Below are positions 46,246 to 62,512 of a DNA stretch of 64,000 nt, piece by piece. How positions within the stretch are numbered: position 1 is the stretch's first letter; the number at the start of each line of letters is the position of its first letter. The position numbers and the translations under genes are program-made. Below the pieces are notes generated by a model. The model worked only from the letters and a program-made list of their open reading frames with translations. It did not search any database and was not told where the DNA came from. The DNA lies in assembly GCF_024679095.1 (NCBI RefSeq), contig NC_066518.1:1038678-1102677 (forward strand). The letters are read 5' to 3'. This DNA is from Eriocheir sinensis. Taxonomy: Eukaryota; Arthropoda; Malacostraca; Decapoda; Varunidae.

Positions 46246-46432
46246 AGGTTTATGCTTCCCGTGGGTCGTGATCGGGTGGCAGCGGTGATGTATGGGCGTC
46301 GCCGAGGAGAGTGTGACAGCGGTGGACGAGAGGAAGGTGCGGGAAGGGCGTCATGGAGAGACAAGGCAGATGGTATGGCGGGGTTGACTGTCGTAACTTG
46401 GTCTATTTGCAGTAACCTGTTTATGTGTGTGT

Positions 46433-46700
46433 GTGGGGGGGGAGGTTCGGGGGGAGGTATGTGTGTGAGGGGGGGGGGGGGCTATGTATATATATGTGTG
46501 TGTGTGTGTGTGAAAGAGAAAGAAAGAAAGAAAGAAAGAAAGAAAGGGAAAAACAAAGGAAGAAAGAAAAACAGGGAGAATAAAAGAAAGAAAAAAAGAT
46601 ACAGAAAGAAAAGAAAAAAGACGCAAACACAAACAAGAAAACCAAACACGCATAAACACACACGCAAGCAAACAGACAAACACTCGCAGCTTTACAGACA
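46433..46700. repeat. G-runs, short (TG)n and (GAAA)n-rich tract
   Basis: G8 and G6 runs at 46433-46455, G12 at about 46470-46481, TG at 46496-46511, GAAA units at about 46517-46545, then AAACAC words to 46690. Confidence 0.85.
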
Positions 46701-46770
46701 GATAGAGTGAAGCCTAAGCGATAAATCTTGTACCAATGTGATTAAGAGGATACAACATGACTTTGAGGGT

Positions 46771-46773
<3 letters not shown>

Positions 46774-46830
<57 letters not shown>
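46774..46830. repeat. (CT)n microsatellite
   Basis: Perfect TC repeats, about 28 units. Confidence 0.97.
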
Positions 46831-46833
<3 letters not shown>

Positions 46834-47111
46834 CACCACTTTTCACCTCCTTTTCCCCTCCTTCAGCGCCTTCTTCCACGAGTCTTCATGCCCTTGGGTT
46901 CCACATTTCTAATTTCCCTGAGGACTTTCTATTTCAATACGAATTTAAGCCCGAGACTGTAGCGCTCTGTGTGTCCTGCCTTTGTGTGAGTGAGTGGTGG
47001 GCGCGAGGGGAAGGGTAGGAGGCAAGAAGAGGCTGAGAGGGAATGAGGAAAGACCGAGGTGTACAGAGAGTGGAAGGACGAGTGGGTAACTACGAAAAGC
47101 AAAGAAAAATT

Positions 47112-47780
<669 letters not shown>

Positions 47781-48095
47781 CAGTGGTTCCCAACCTTTCT
47801 TCTGTCGTTTCCCCCTTCATCAACTTCCACCACCCGGATTTCCCCCTTCATGTGGACGAGGAAAAAAGTAGCCAAAACACGAAATTTACTTGCTTGATAA
47901 CACAAATAATATAATAAATAAATGGTAGCCAAATACAATATTTACCTACTTAATAACGCAAATCAGTCAATCAATAACTCTGACTAATTGCTAGTATTTT
48001 ATATTTCCTTCAGGTTAAATTTCCCCCCTGGAAACATAAAATTTCCCCCCAGGGGGAAACTTTCCCCGGGTTGGGAAATGTTGCTCCAAACACTG
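47781..48095. mobile_element. possible hAT-like MITE, diverged
   Basis: The left end CAGTGGTTCCCAACC matches the common hAT-type terminus. The right end, inverted, reads CAGTGTTT, then 9 extra bases, then TTTCCCAACC. Both ends are followed inward by runs of TTTCCCCC. The left 8-base flank CTCTGTAC fits the hAT preference nTnnnnAn, but the right flank GCATGTTG does not match it, so no target duplication is shown. It is immediately followed by a (TA)n array. Confidence 0.45.
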
Positions 48096-48125
48096 GCATG
48101 TTGAGGAAAAGATTCTACAAAGTAC

Positions 48126-49251
<1,126 letters not shown>

Positions 49252-49328
<77 letters not shown>
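49252..49328. repeat. compound (CT)n-(AC)n microsatellite
   Basis: CT 49252-49306, then AC to 49328 with a single ATAC. Confidence 0.96.
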
Positions 49329-49329
<1 letters not shown>

Positions 49330-50375
49330 TACACACAGGTAAGCCCCACGTTGCAGGTAGGCGACGCACATCTCAAAGTGGAGGTAGATTAATTCAAAAC
49401 TCGTATACATTTTTATCCGACACAGCGACCCACGCAAGCGGGGATGAAGCGCAGTAGTTATATATGCAAAAATGAAAATAAAGAATGCTCGCTGGAAGAT
49501 ACATTTCTGCACCACTGCCCAGAACAAATGAGAAAGACCAGCCACCAGACTATCGACCTAATTCACCAGAGGCAATAAGGACCAGAGTGGATTGTTGTTT
49601 TGAGAGGGAGAGAGGGGTGGTGAGGAGACAGGGGGGAGGAGGGGGGGAAGACAAGGGGGAGCCATGCAGAGAGCGATACAAGTGGCAGTGATAGTGACAG
49701 TCCATGAGAAGATAGGGCGCGGGATTTGTGGCATAACGATTAAGGTATCCGATCTTCCCCCCCCCCCCCTTTTTTTTTTTTTTTTTGAGTTGAGGTTCAC
49801 TTTTTTTGTAGTAGTTGTAGGGGATGCTGGTGAAATTTTCTGCACTGGTAATGTGGAAGGGGTAGATGGTGATGCTGGTGACAGTAATGGAGCAAGAAGG
49901 AGGTGCTGGAGAGGTTATGTTTTGGTGACTGAGGTGATGGCGGCGGCGTTACCAAATTATCGTACACAGAACTTTGCAGTTATGAACAGCTTCAGACATA
50001 AAACTGTCGATAACGGTATTTAATTAAAGTTATCGTTCAAACCGTTAATGACTGATGTTTCTGCAGCAGTTTTGGGTCAGAAACCGGATAATACAGTATG
50101 CTAAGTACGATTATCTGGCAACGTTGGATAGTGGTGAAGGATGGAATAAGGAGATGGTACTGAAAAGGTAATATTGAGGTATACAGGCATACAAATTAAT
50201 ATAATGTTAAGCTATAATCTTCCCCATACAGTATTTAATAACATACCGCTGCCATTCGCACTATATAGCCACACAAACATCATCATCAACATTATGTCTC
50301 ATCACCGCGCAATCACATCCACCAACCACCTCAAACACCGGCAAAACATCAGAAGACATCAACTCACTGCAACAA
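49329..50375. other. non-coding stretch with a C10-T18 tract
   Basis: A C-run followed directly by a T-run lies at about 49757-49786, and GGGGGGAGGAGGGGGG-type sequence near 49630. No gene recognised. Confidence 0.5.
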
Positions 50376-50640
50376 GCTAAATCTCACACCACTGCCATCA
50401 GACCTAACCACTATCACCTCAGACCCACCTACATCTCCCCTACACCCCCTTACACCTTCCCTAAACCCCCTACACTCCGTTACACCCTTTCTAAATCCCT
50501 CTACACCCCCTTACATCCTCCCTACATTCTTTTACATCCTCCCTGCAGCACTCTACACTCCCCAACACCCTCCCTGCACCCCCTCACACCCTACCTACCA
50601 CCACCACCACCACCACCGCAACATATCCATCATACTACAG
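50376..50640. repeat. C-rich degenerate repeat, about 20-24-bp period
   Basis: CTACACCCCCTTACA(C/T)CCTCC-type words recur about ten times from 50430 to 50600, ending in CACCACCACC. Confidence 0.75.
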
Positions 50641-50971
50641 CCACACCCAGCCGTAAAAATAGATTGAAACTGATTGTTGTTCGCGCCGAGATATCAAACA
50701 ATGAATGATGGCTATTTATGGCGACTAATAAAACTATTTCTCTGTAACGTAAAGGTGTACGGCTGAAGTTCCTCGATTATTACAAACATTATTAATTGCT
50801 TCGTTACCTGCATCATAGTATCTTTGTAATAGTATAGCCGTTGCGTTTAAGCCCTCAGTGTCTGACCCGATGTTTGTACTCTGGCTATTGGTTTTCTATT
50901 GTCTCCCTTTGTAAATAATCTTCTATGAGTGCGAGGGTGCTGAGGGAGAGGACGAAGAGGAGAGAATGAGG

Positions 50972-50977
<6 letters not shown>

Positions 50978-51007
<30 letters not shown>

Positions 51008-51013
51008 GAGAGA

Positions 51014-51049
<36 letters not shown>
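50978..51049. repeat. interrupted (GA)n microsatellite
   Basis: GA repeats with two GTGA interruptions near 51004 and 51018. Confidence 0.93.
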
Positions 51050-51052
<3 letters not shown>

Positions 51053-51261
51053 GGGGGTTAGGTTGGGAGGGGACTAGGGAGTCAGTGGAGGAAAGAGTTC
51101 TATTGTTGGGGAAAAAATGCCCTGAGTGAAGGAAGTGTTCGTGGTGGCGGGAGACGGTAAGGACTTTCTCTCTCTCTCTCTCTCTTCCATTTTCTTAAAA
51201 TCTTTGCTCAAATAGTTGTAGTATCTTTGGGATCCTTGTGGACCAGTTGCTGTGTTCTGAG

Positions 51262-51263
<2 letters not shown>

Positions 51264-51312
<49 letters not shown>
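51264..51312. repeat. compound (CT)n-(AC)n microsatellite
   Basis: CT to about 51284, then AC to 51312. A separate short (CT)n is at 51167-51185. Confidence 0.95.
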
Positions 51313-51317
<5 letters not shown>

Positions 51318-52180
51318 AAGTTAATGTCTACATTTTATTGGCCTTCTTCGTATTTCATTATCCAGTCAGACTTTCTTTTCTAAAGTACCTATGATTCTGT
51401 TTCGTAATTACCACCTACGTTAATCAATTCAAATTTAGGAATACAAGGTAACCTTAAGGAATATTGAATTAATTTTCAAGTAATGAATTACTACTTCTCT
51501 TTTATGTCTGATTTCTTTTGAAATCAATAAATGTCTTTTCTGTAAATTACCTTCCGTATAATTTAACGAGAATAAGTCGTACGGAAGAGTGTGCCCATGG
51601 AAGTGACGAGTCTAAAATAGGAAGAGTAATTAAGTATTGGTAATTTCAATTTCCCTTGATGTTCTCTCGTCTCTGTTTCCACGCTGCTGCTTAAAACTAC
51701 CTGTATCGTTTATTACTTCCAACACTTCGTGGTGATTCCATACTCAAAGGATTGGCGGGCCGCATGGGCGCCACAGATTAACATTAAAATTAATTATTGG
51801 CTTCACTGACCCATGACACGCACAGGAAAGAATACAATGTGCTTCCTGCTCAGCGCGCCGGGACGGGCCATCAGGGTTTTAGCCGCGTGTGATTAGCTGC
51901 GAGGCGGCTCGGTACATCTGACGATCTATTTCCCCTTTCACTAATGATTTCCTTTTCTCGAGTCCGGACGATCCATTCCTGCCCTGTTTAGCCCAGGAAA
52001 TGGAGTTACGGATGATAATGAGCATGGGGGCATGTGCGGGGGAGGGCAGGGGAGGAGAGATGCCAGGAATACCTCCACCCCCATCTCCTCTTCTCCCAGT
52101 CCTCCTCCCTCCCTCCCTCCCTTGCCTGTGTTTATCGGCACCGACAACCCGCGGCAGTAAACACCACTGCACCGACGGAG
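51313..52180. other. repeat-poor stretch, no gene recognised
   Basis: AT-rich with TAAT/ATTA words to 51720, mixed to 51990, then G-rich and CTCC-rich. Contains the single-copy-looking segment 51720-51990. Confidence 0.45.
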
Positions 52181-52470
52181 AGGGAGAGAGGGAGGAAAGG
52201 AGAGAGGAAGGAAAGAAGAGAGGGAGGAAAGGAGAGAGATAGGAAAGGAACGAGGGAGAGGGGAAGGTAGAGGCGGTGTGGCTGGCGTGGGGAATGGAGG
52301 GACTTTTAATCTGGAGAGCATCAGCCAAAACACATTCATTTGTTATTGCGGCACCCACCCACCCACCGCCCTTCACACCACCCCACCCACCTCCACCCAC
52401 CTTCCCGACCTTCACACCTCCCCACCTGCCTCCCCCCCCACCCCCCGTCCTACCCTCCTCTCATTAAGGT
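52181..52470. repeat. GGAA/GAGA-rich then CCACC-rich low complexity
   Basis: GGAGAGAGGAAGGAAAG-type purine sequence to about 52270 and CACCCACC/CCCCCCCA sequence at 52350-52455. Confidence 0.75.
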
Positions 52471-52537
52471 CTAAACTCTCCGCCGGTAACAACACTGATT
52501 CAGCCTTAAAGACGTACTGGTAAGGCGGAATATACTG

Positions 52538-52542
<5 letters not shown>

Positions 52543-52616
<74 letters not shown>
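52543..52616. repeat. (TG)n microsatellite
   Basis: Perfect TG for about 74 bases, ending in CACGCGCGCGC, so alternating purine-pyrimidine sequence continues. Confidence 0.97.
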
Positions 52617-52617
<1 letters not shown>

Positions 52618-52938
52618 ACGCGCGCGCTTGACTAAGAAGAAAACGGGCGGTTGGCTTGATTGGGTAGGAAACGCGAGGCGGAAAAGGGAAAGAGAGAGGA
52701 GATGGAGGAAACGAGAGAAGGAAGGCGAGGAGAACCGAGGGTGAAGAGCAAGGCAGGAAGGAACGTGGAGGGAGATAAAGCTAACTCTATCGGAACTCTG
52801 CAAGACGTTCGATTTTTGTTGCTCTTGTTTTAGACTTTCTCTTTTCCTTTTACTGACGTGGTTCGACACCCGCACTCAGCCTTCTCTTCCCCTTTTACAT
52901 ATTTCCATTCCGTGCACCTTATGTAGTAAAATGCATGG

Positions 52939-53160
52939 AATTTGTTAATGTGTGGGATCAGATCTAATGGTTGTAAAATTGTAATAGAAAGGAAAAATAA
53001 AAAGAATTAATTATTTCTTTCCCTCCAGCTCTCAGGAGTGAATAAGTATGAGCCTTGTTTATGTGTAGGATAGGATCTGAGGGTCTTAAAAGATACCAAG
53101 TAAATGTGCAAATAGGAAGCAGTTATTTTTCTCTTCCCTCCAACACGTCATCGCTCCTCT
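52939..53160. repeat. diverged tandem duplication, period about 115 bp
   Basis: TTGTTAATGTGTGGGATCAG at 52939 and TTGTTTATGTGTAGGATAGG at about 53055 start two copies. Each continues with GATCTAA/GATCTGA, AAAA-rich sequence and TCTTTCCCTCCA near its end. Confidence 0.65.
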
Positions 53161-53898
53161 CCTCTGGGAGGTAAAACACGGTCCAAACAAAATAATCCCT
53201 TTAGCGTATTAATTTATAAACTACAGAATATATAATGACACAGCGCACTTCTTCTAGTAAGGGAGAACAATCATTCATATAAATAACAAAATCACCTGTA
53301 TATATTTTTTTCTCAAAATTATAAATAAAATAACAGGAAGAAATCAAAGCAAAGAATTAAAAAAAAATATCCTATACTGAACACAGAAACATAAAAAGGA
53401 AATACAACGCAGTATACAACTTTAACTACAATAAAATAAGAGGAAAACAAAAACCTTCCACAATGCCAACGCGAAAATAGACGTTAAAAAAAATAGACGA
53501 AAAATGTTCAGGAGAAGACATTTTTGCAACGCTTCGAAATGTTGCAAATAGTGTGAGGCTGCGAGGGAATAAGTTTGCGGACAGAACGCCGGGGCTTCAT
53601 GGGCGAGGACTGCAGGCACAAGACGCACGGAAAATATTCTCCCCTGTATAATGAGTGCGACACAGCTTCGGGTATTCCAAGCTGCGCCGGGCCCTTCCAA
53701 GAACCGCCGAGCCCTTCAGTTCCTCACAAGCCGAGCGGGGACGCCTGAAATGTGTCATGTATAGCCGCCCGACGACCCTCTTAGGAAAAACATTGCCAGG
53801 AAGCTCAGCGGGAATGTTACTAGATTGTTATTTTTATTCCTAACCGCATAAGGGTAAAATAAGGATGTTAAAAGAAGAGGGAGGAAAAGAAGAAAAAG
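53161..53898. other. AT-rich non-coding stretch
   Basis: No recognisable feature. GC-richer at 53560-53780. Confidence 0.5.
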
Positions 53899-53929
53899 AA
53901 GAAGAAGAAGAAGAAGTTGTTGTGATAGC

Positions 53930-53967
<38 letters not shown>

Positions 53968-54001
53968 GAGAAGGAGGCGGAGGAGGAGGACGAGGAGGAG
54001 A
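53899..54001. repeat. compound (GAA)n-(GTA)n-(GGA)n microsatellite
   Basis: GAA at about 53899-53916, AGT/GTA triplets at about 53931-53966, and GGA/GGC triplets to 54001. Confidence 0.94.
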
Positions 54002-54106
54002 AGAAACAAACAGGTAAGGGGCACAGACACACAAAGGCTCAGAAAACAATCGATTATTCACCCGCTGGACGGTTAATGGAGACAGTATACTATAAGACTT
54101 CCTTTT

Positions 54107-54108
<2 letters not shown>

Positions 54109-54185
<77 letters not shown>
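54109..54185. repeat. (CT)n microsatellite
   Basis: Perfect TC repeats, about 38 units. Confidence 0.97.
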
Positions 54186-54187
<2 letters not shown>

Positions 54188-54354
54188 TGACTGATTTCCA
54201 CTTTGAATACAAGGTTGACAAGCGGAGCACCAAGGAGGGACAAGTTAAGGGGTTGCTGTACCCGCGGACCAACATACAAACTGAGGTCGATCAGTAGAGA
54301 GCTTTGTAAAATTGTCTTAAGCTGCAATAAACCTGAACAAAAACTAAATATACA

Positions 54355-54359
<5 letters not shown>

Positions 54360-54413
<54 letters not shown>
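54360..54413. repeat. (AC)n microsatellite
   Basis: Perfect CA repeats, about 27 units. Confidence 0.97.
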
Positions 54414-54418
<5 letters not shown>

Positions 54419-55214
54419 ATATATAAACGCTCGAGCGACAAAGGAACAGCCACCACCGCCGCCACAACTAGCGAATGTATATGTACAATATATCACACGA
54501 AATTTAATTTCAACTCCCAAGACGCGTTACCACCCCAACACACTAATATACACACAGCAACAATGCGCGCGCGGCGACAGCAAGAGGCACAGCGCGGCCC
54601 GCCCCCGTCCACAATATTACAATCACGCAGCGACGTCACTTGTGATTCACAGGCGATCGTAAATTACCACATATTGAATGTGTCAGTGATTAATGGCCGC
54701 TTACAAACGCGTACATGATATCCCTGTAACATGAACATGAACATATATTTCATTAGATAAAAAGACTCCAGGAAATCTCAGTGCTGCGTTCTGTTGCTGC
54801 TACAGCTGTGCCGAGAGACAAGTCAGGGAAACAGCTTTGTCTCTAAACTTCCTTTGTTCTGCACTGCGTTTCGACGCAGGCTCACCAGAGGAGGTTTCTC
54901 ACGGAAGCTGTTATTTTTTATCGCAAGTGGCGTAATTACCGTTTTCTTACCACCGCAGACTTAAGAAAGTGAAGCGACAACTTATTTAACCTGAGAGCTT
55001 CCAATTTTGTTCACTGTAGCTTAGCCGGCTTCATATTACCAAATATGTACTTGGGATGCAAGTGCACCTATTTTCATTACGATAAAGTGGTAACAAAGTT
55101 GTTGTTCAGAGACTACACTGTACAGACCTCAGGAGCTCAGGGATGAAGCAACACAACAGGTTGGGTTGTTTTCAGAAAACACCACGAGACAGAGCAGTAA
55201 CTAATATGGAGGAG

Positions 55215-55218
<4 letters not shown>
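54414..55218. other. non-coding stretch
   Basis: CpG-containing at 54560-54720, AT-rich afterwards. No feature recognised. Confidence 0.5.

Positions 55219-55289
<71 letters not shown>
55219..55289. repeat. (TG)n microsatellite
   Basis: Perfect TG repeats, about 35 units. Confidence 0.97.
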
Positions 55290-55290
<1 letters not shown>

Positions 55291-55449
55291 GTACCTTAAA
55301 GGAGACAAATCAAAGGAAAAGAAGGGAAAAAGACACAATACACTGCTCATACAAAAATAGTACAAAGGACCCGAGAAGATTGATCGATTCAGGTTAGAGT
55401 TCTGATATTCCTTTCTTTAAAGAGTTTAAGTTTGAGGACGAAGGAAATA

Positions 55450-55605
55450 CAGACGAAGGAAGGGTGTTCCAGGGTATACGGCAAAGAGCATTTATTTGAG
55501 GGCACTGAAGCACACTAGGGCCCGCATCAAGAGACTCGAACCCAAAGCTGACACTCGACCACGTAGGCAAAGTGAACTAACTCCCTCGGCTGTCGTGTCC
55601 ATTAG
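55450..55605 (-). mobile_element. tRNA-derived SINE-like fragment
   Basis: On the minus strand an A-box-like AGCCGAGGGAGTTAG (around 55580-55595) precedes a B-box-like TTTGGGTTCGAGTC (55531-55545), with CTACGTGGTCGAGTGTC between them. Spacing fits a tRNA-derived head. The body after the B box is short and its end unclear. Confidence 0.5.
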
Positions 55606-56149
55606 ATACGATACTGCAACACCAACTTTAAACATTAAACAGATTTACCTTATGGTACTTTTACACGACCGGAAACCAGTCCATGATAAACAAAGGGCCT
55701 GCTCATTATAATGTGCTCATGGCGATTTTACTGCTAAGTAAGGGAAAACTCGCTGGAGTAAACATGGTGTGGGAATCACGACATAAATTCACGAAATTAA
55801 AGGACTAACAATAGTAAAAATTTCCTGAACACGCCGTGAAACTCATCAATACAATATTTGACAAAAAGACCCACCAACAATGGAGGTGGAAATCTTTGTA
55901 AGAAAAAAAAAACTTATAAATTTAAAGTCAGTATTCAAAACAATCCTTTAACGACGAAGAAAATATTGACATTGAATAGATTTACAAAAACTTTCTTAAC
56001 ATTCTACGAAGAAAACTATACTCTTGAGAAGCCAGAGAACGACTACAAGTAGTGATAACGATAAATAAAAAGAGTAAAGTTCCGTATGTTCAACAACCAC
56101 GATCAAATTGAAAAAATGGTCTTCCAGGAGGTAGCTCTAGAAATGGTAA
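55606..56149. other. AT-rich non-coding stretch
   Basis: No repeat or coding feature recognised. Confidence 0.5.
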
Positions 56150-56189
56150 ATGAATGTGCACGTATACTTAGGAAATGTGATATATACAA

Positions 56190-56440
56190 GTAAATCCCTT
56201 ACAACCGAAAGAAATAGACGTACAGGACCGGGCTTAAGTGCTTCCGAAGACAAAGCAAAATGTTGAAAGAATCGCTACCATTGTGCGCAGGGTTTTCAAT
56301 CAGTGCCCTCTCCTCGGCATGACACATGGATCAGAGACGTGGATATTAACCGAGTCTCTGGAACATGTAGCATCGACGCACAAACGACTTGATGCTGCAC
56401 GCTTTCTCAGGGGACGCACGACGCAGCCATAGCAACACGA
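56190..56440 (+). pseudogene. degenerate RTE-like reverse transcriptase fragment
   Basis: The forward frame contains V-F-N-Q-C-P-L-L, H-G-S-E-T-W-I-L-T and L-E-H-V. These align in order with the F-N-Q-C-V-L-P, Y-G-A-E-T-W-T-L-T and L-E segment found after the palm domain in RTE/BovB-type elements. The preceding R-R-x-x-x-G-L-S-A segment is in another frame, and there is a stop at about 56236. Only about 80 codons remain, so this is an old, dead fragment. Confidence 0.68.
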
Positions 56441-56685
56441 GGTCAGGTAACTGAATCAACCCTCACCCTCCTTCCCCCATCACATCCCGACGGAAACATA
56501 GACACATGAGCCTCAAGGTCAATTAGAGTGGACGGGATCAATATTCCTCAACTGAACACATAACCGCCCTTCACGTCGAGTTGCTGTCGCTCTGTGCAAT
56601 CTGACAAGTGTTTCCATGTACGTTCCTTTGTTTCTCTGCGTATGTACGGCTTCACTCCTGCCACTGTCAGTTTTCACCAAGGAGT

Positions 56686-56750
56686 CTAATATAATGTAAT
56701 ATATATAATGTAATATAATATAATGTAATATAGTGTAGATAATATTATGT
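56686..56750. repeat. (TAATATAATG)-type AT repeat
   Basis: TAATGTAATATA words repeat about five times over 65 bases. Confidence 0.85.
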
Positions 56751-57177
<427 letters not shown>

Positions 57178-57492
57178 TCAGAGAGAAAACGAAAACCTCT
57201 TAAATCGTCTGCCTAATCTGATATAGCGAAAGAAAACCGCTGCTCTTTCGGTCTTCTTTTATACCGCGAGAAACGTTCGCATGCAAAGTTTTGAGCCGAT
57301 TCCCAACTTTGCTAAACCGCGCAAGACAAGGACAGAATACACGCATTTTCAACTCCGACGCCTCCACAGCCCTTCATCCTTATCATCGCTCAATGACTTT
57401 ATTACTCCTCTTCATTACTCCATTTATTTGGGGGGCGCCAATGCGTCTCATCAAATTTTCCACGTCCTCTCCTCCCTGTGAAGCATCTTTTA

Positions 57493-59423
<1,931 letters not shown>

Positions 59424-59428
59424 GCACA

Positions 59429-59478
<50 letters not shown>
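59424..59478. repeat. (CA)n microsatellite with a CGC-rich left shoulder
   Basis: CA repeats preceded by CACGCGCACGCCTGCGCGC, another long alternating purine-pyrimidine segment. Confidence 0.95.
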
Positions 59479-59480
<2 letters not shown>

Positions 59481-61471
59481 AACAAACAAAAGTCGCAACA
59501 ATCGAGTGAGTCACAAAGGCCGGAATATCCTTTTCTTCATCCCGGCCACGCTCTTTGATGCAACGCGCGCCGCGGCCTTTTATTGTAGACCGCTAATCTT
59601 TTGTTACTCCCTCGGCGGGTCTGGTGCGGCCACAGCCCAGGGACGCTTGGTGGCCTCTCCTACGTTTTGATTGTAGTTGATTCTACAGCTGTTTTTATTT
59701 TTTTATAAAGTACTGGCGAACTGTATGGTTAATATGGTTACCGAGATGCCCTGAACATTATAAAAGAAGCCGCAAGCTCTTCGCAACAACACATAATGCT
59801 CCAACGATCTGTCTGTCACTTTACGGCGGGGCGTCGCCGATAACAGCAAACTCAGCGCCCGGGAACAATTACAGGCGATGGCCAGCAAGATGAGGGATGA
59901 TATCGGAAAAATTCTTCCAATACTTATTTGATATATATCTAATTGTCTAAATGGAAATCGATGCAGGTGTCGTAGGGAAAAAATGTTTTGTTAATATTTG
60001 ACCCGAATATGTGATGCTTGAGGCGGCAATGACCTCTACACAATACCGAAGACGGCATTTTGTTCCCAATGGACAGGGGAATTAATCCACACCAAAAATA
60101 ATGCACAAGAAGTATCATAACATAAAAGATCTCGAATACAAAACGAGGAACTACTTGCTTCCAATGCATAACAATATAATCCCTGTACATTACTCCTTGT
60201 AGCTCCAATGCTTTCATAGTTTTAAATCGAATAAATATTAATACACTTTATCCACAATGTATTATGTTTTTGCTGTATTGCATATGAGGGAGGGAAGAGG
60301 AGAGAGGGAGGGGAGGAGGAGGGAGGGGAAGAGAAGGGAGGGGCATGGCAATAATTACAACTAAGAGCTTTCCAAACATTAACGTGGAATTTTAAGCGCC
60401 ACTAATGTTCTTTCCAATTTAATATCATTTGGCAGTTTCGGCACCGACTGCTGGGTAGTGTTTTTTCCTTTTTTTTCCTGGCCAGATCGACCCCATTCCC
60501 CCGGGCTGTTCGGGGGAGGGGGAGAGGGGGGAGCCACATTAAGGGGGGAGGGGGAGGCTGAATGGCTGGGCGAGGCTGTTTTAGAGACAAAGCGCACACC
60601 AGATCCGTGTTTTGTTTTTCAGTTAATTATAATGCATTAACACTTTACGTTCCCCTTGTTTGTGATGCAGCTTTGTCGTCATGAGCAAATATGTTCCCCT
60701 AAAAAAACTGTATTTTGTGAATCGTCTGCAACATTTACTTTCACCGAAAACTGCAGTGTATTTTGTGACATGTCAACAGTATAACGCACATTATTAAATA
60801 AACAGTTGACCGGAGTTCAGTGTTTTGTTTTAATTTTTGTCAGAGCACCGCTCCTTGCCGTCCTTAAATTCCTGGGTACAGTGACGACCTGGCGGCGCGG
60901 CCTGCCCTTCGTGGGGACCAAACTAGAGAAGCAGCACCGCGCAGAACACTGTTTTCCGACACATGCGTCAAAGAGACTAAGATACCACGCAGTATCTCTT
61001 TGCTGGTCATTAGCAGAGACCGAAACAAATATAATATACTTCTATGTAACACTGCGAAAAACTATAGAAAAGACTTGGAAGAATACCAAAAAGTTATGTA
61101 TTTTACCTACGACCTCTCGTGTTATTTTTCTGTCGAAAATTCTATCCAAGAAGCTCACGATTATATCTCCTTCCCACCAGGACCGTCCCACCCGACCGGC
61201 TCATTACGGCTCGGCAGGGCAATGTAATATGAAAACAACGCTAATATAATGGGAGAGAATCAAGATAACACAGGTTACAGTACACGGCGGAGTCGAAGCT
61301 AGACTCCCACAATATCCGCATCTTGCCTAACGCCTTCAGCCATGTTCAGCTTAATTAAGACTTTACTTGTATGAAAACAGCTGATGATTATAAAAGACTG
61401 CTTCCTTGAAAAGTCCCAATATAACGCGATGCTCCACTCCACTATGCCACACCATGAGAGGAACTTGAAAG
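59479..61471. other. 2-kb stretch with only short low-complexity runs
   Basis: GGGAGG-rich tract at 60285-60345, G-runs at 60512-60560, T-runs near 60465. Otherwise single-copy-looking, with no gene recognised. Confidence 0.45.

Positions 61472-61500
<29 letters not shown>
61472..61500. repeat. (CA)n microsatellite
   Basis: Perfect CA for about 29 bases. Confidence 0.95.
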
Positions 61501-61502
<2 letters not shown>

Positions 61503-62252
61503 GAAGGGGGGGTGAGAGCCGCACCAATAGAGAAACAGAAAGAGCAGATAAGAAGGGAAAATGTCGGAGCCACAGCAGGAAAGAAGCGATAATGGAGCCA
61601 CACCAAAGACTAGAAGGAAGCATAAAGGAAACACATCAAAAGGAAAGGCTGAGGAAGCCACACCAAGGGAGCTGAAAGACGACCATTAAGCAGCCACAAG
61701 AAGGCGGAGTGCGACATGAAAGACCCGCGTCTTTAGAGAAGAGATTATTATTCTACAACAACACTGACGAGGCAACAGCACAACACCTTGCAGAACTGCG
61801 CGAGCGAGACCAGCAACACACACACTCACACACACACACAGCATAGTAAACACAGGATCCACTAGTCCATATTCCTCCAGTGAGTTTCCGTCGCCGCCTC
61901 CTCCTCCGCCGCCAACAGAGGCCCACCAAACTAAGACAATTTTGAAGTAAAGTTGGTCTGTCGCCTAACTCCACCTTGTTATTAACCAGACGCTCCACGT
62001 AGCTCCAAGTGGTGTGTGTCTGGGAAGGCGTCCGGGGCCCATAACGCTAACGAGAATTTCCGTTAATCTATTTTTCCCCGCCAACACAACAACAACAACT
62101 GGAACATGAAACTCCCAGCACCACCACCAGCACCACCACTACCACCACCATTACCACCACCACCAACAACAACAACAGCCAAGTAAGCCCAGCTAGAGAT
62201 CCTCGTGCCAGTCCTCGCAATGCTCATGACTTGAAGGAGAGGCTCAGGGTAC
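61501..62252. other. non-coding stretch with weak GAGCCACACCAA repeats
   Basis: GAGCC(A/G)CA(C/G)CA words recur near 61517, 61567, 61594 and 61655. CCACCACCA/CAACAACAA triplets fill 62085-62180. Confidence 0.55.
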
Positions 62253-62322
62253 TCAAGGGGGGGTGGGGGTAGGAGAAGGGGGGGATGGGGGGACAGATTC
62301 ACGGGGGGGGGGGGGGGGGTTA
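62253..62322 (+). other. G-run cluster with quadruplex potential
   Basis: At least five runs of four or more G, including a G-run of about 18 bases at 62305-62322. Confidence 0.8.
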
Positions 62323-62425
62323 AATCCAGACGTACCGAGTGGACATGAGCTCCGAGGAAACAAAGGAAAGGGAAATTAGTGTATGTGTCGCCTCGTCTAA
62401 GGATTAACTAGGGAAATAGATAGAT

Positions 62426-62432
<7 letters not shown>

Positions 62433-62506
<74 letters not shown>

Positions 62507-62512
62507 ATATAT
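62433..62512. repeat. (GA)n-(TA)n microsatellite
   Basis: GATAGATAGA is followed by GA to 62502 and a short TA run to 62512. Confidence 0.96.
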
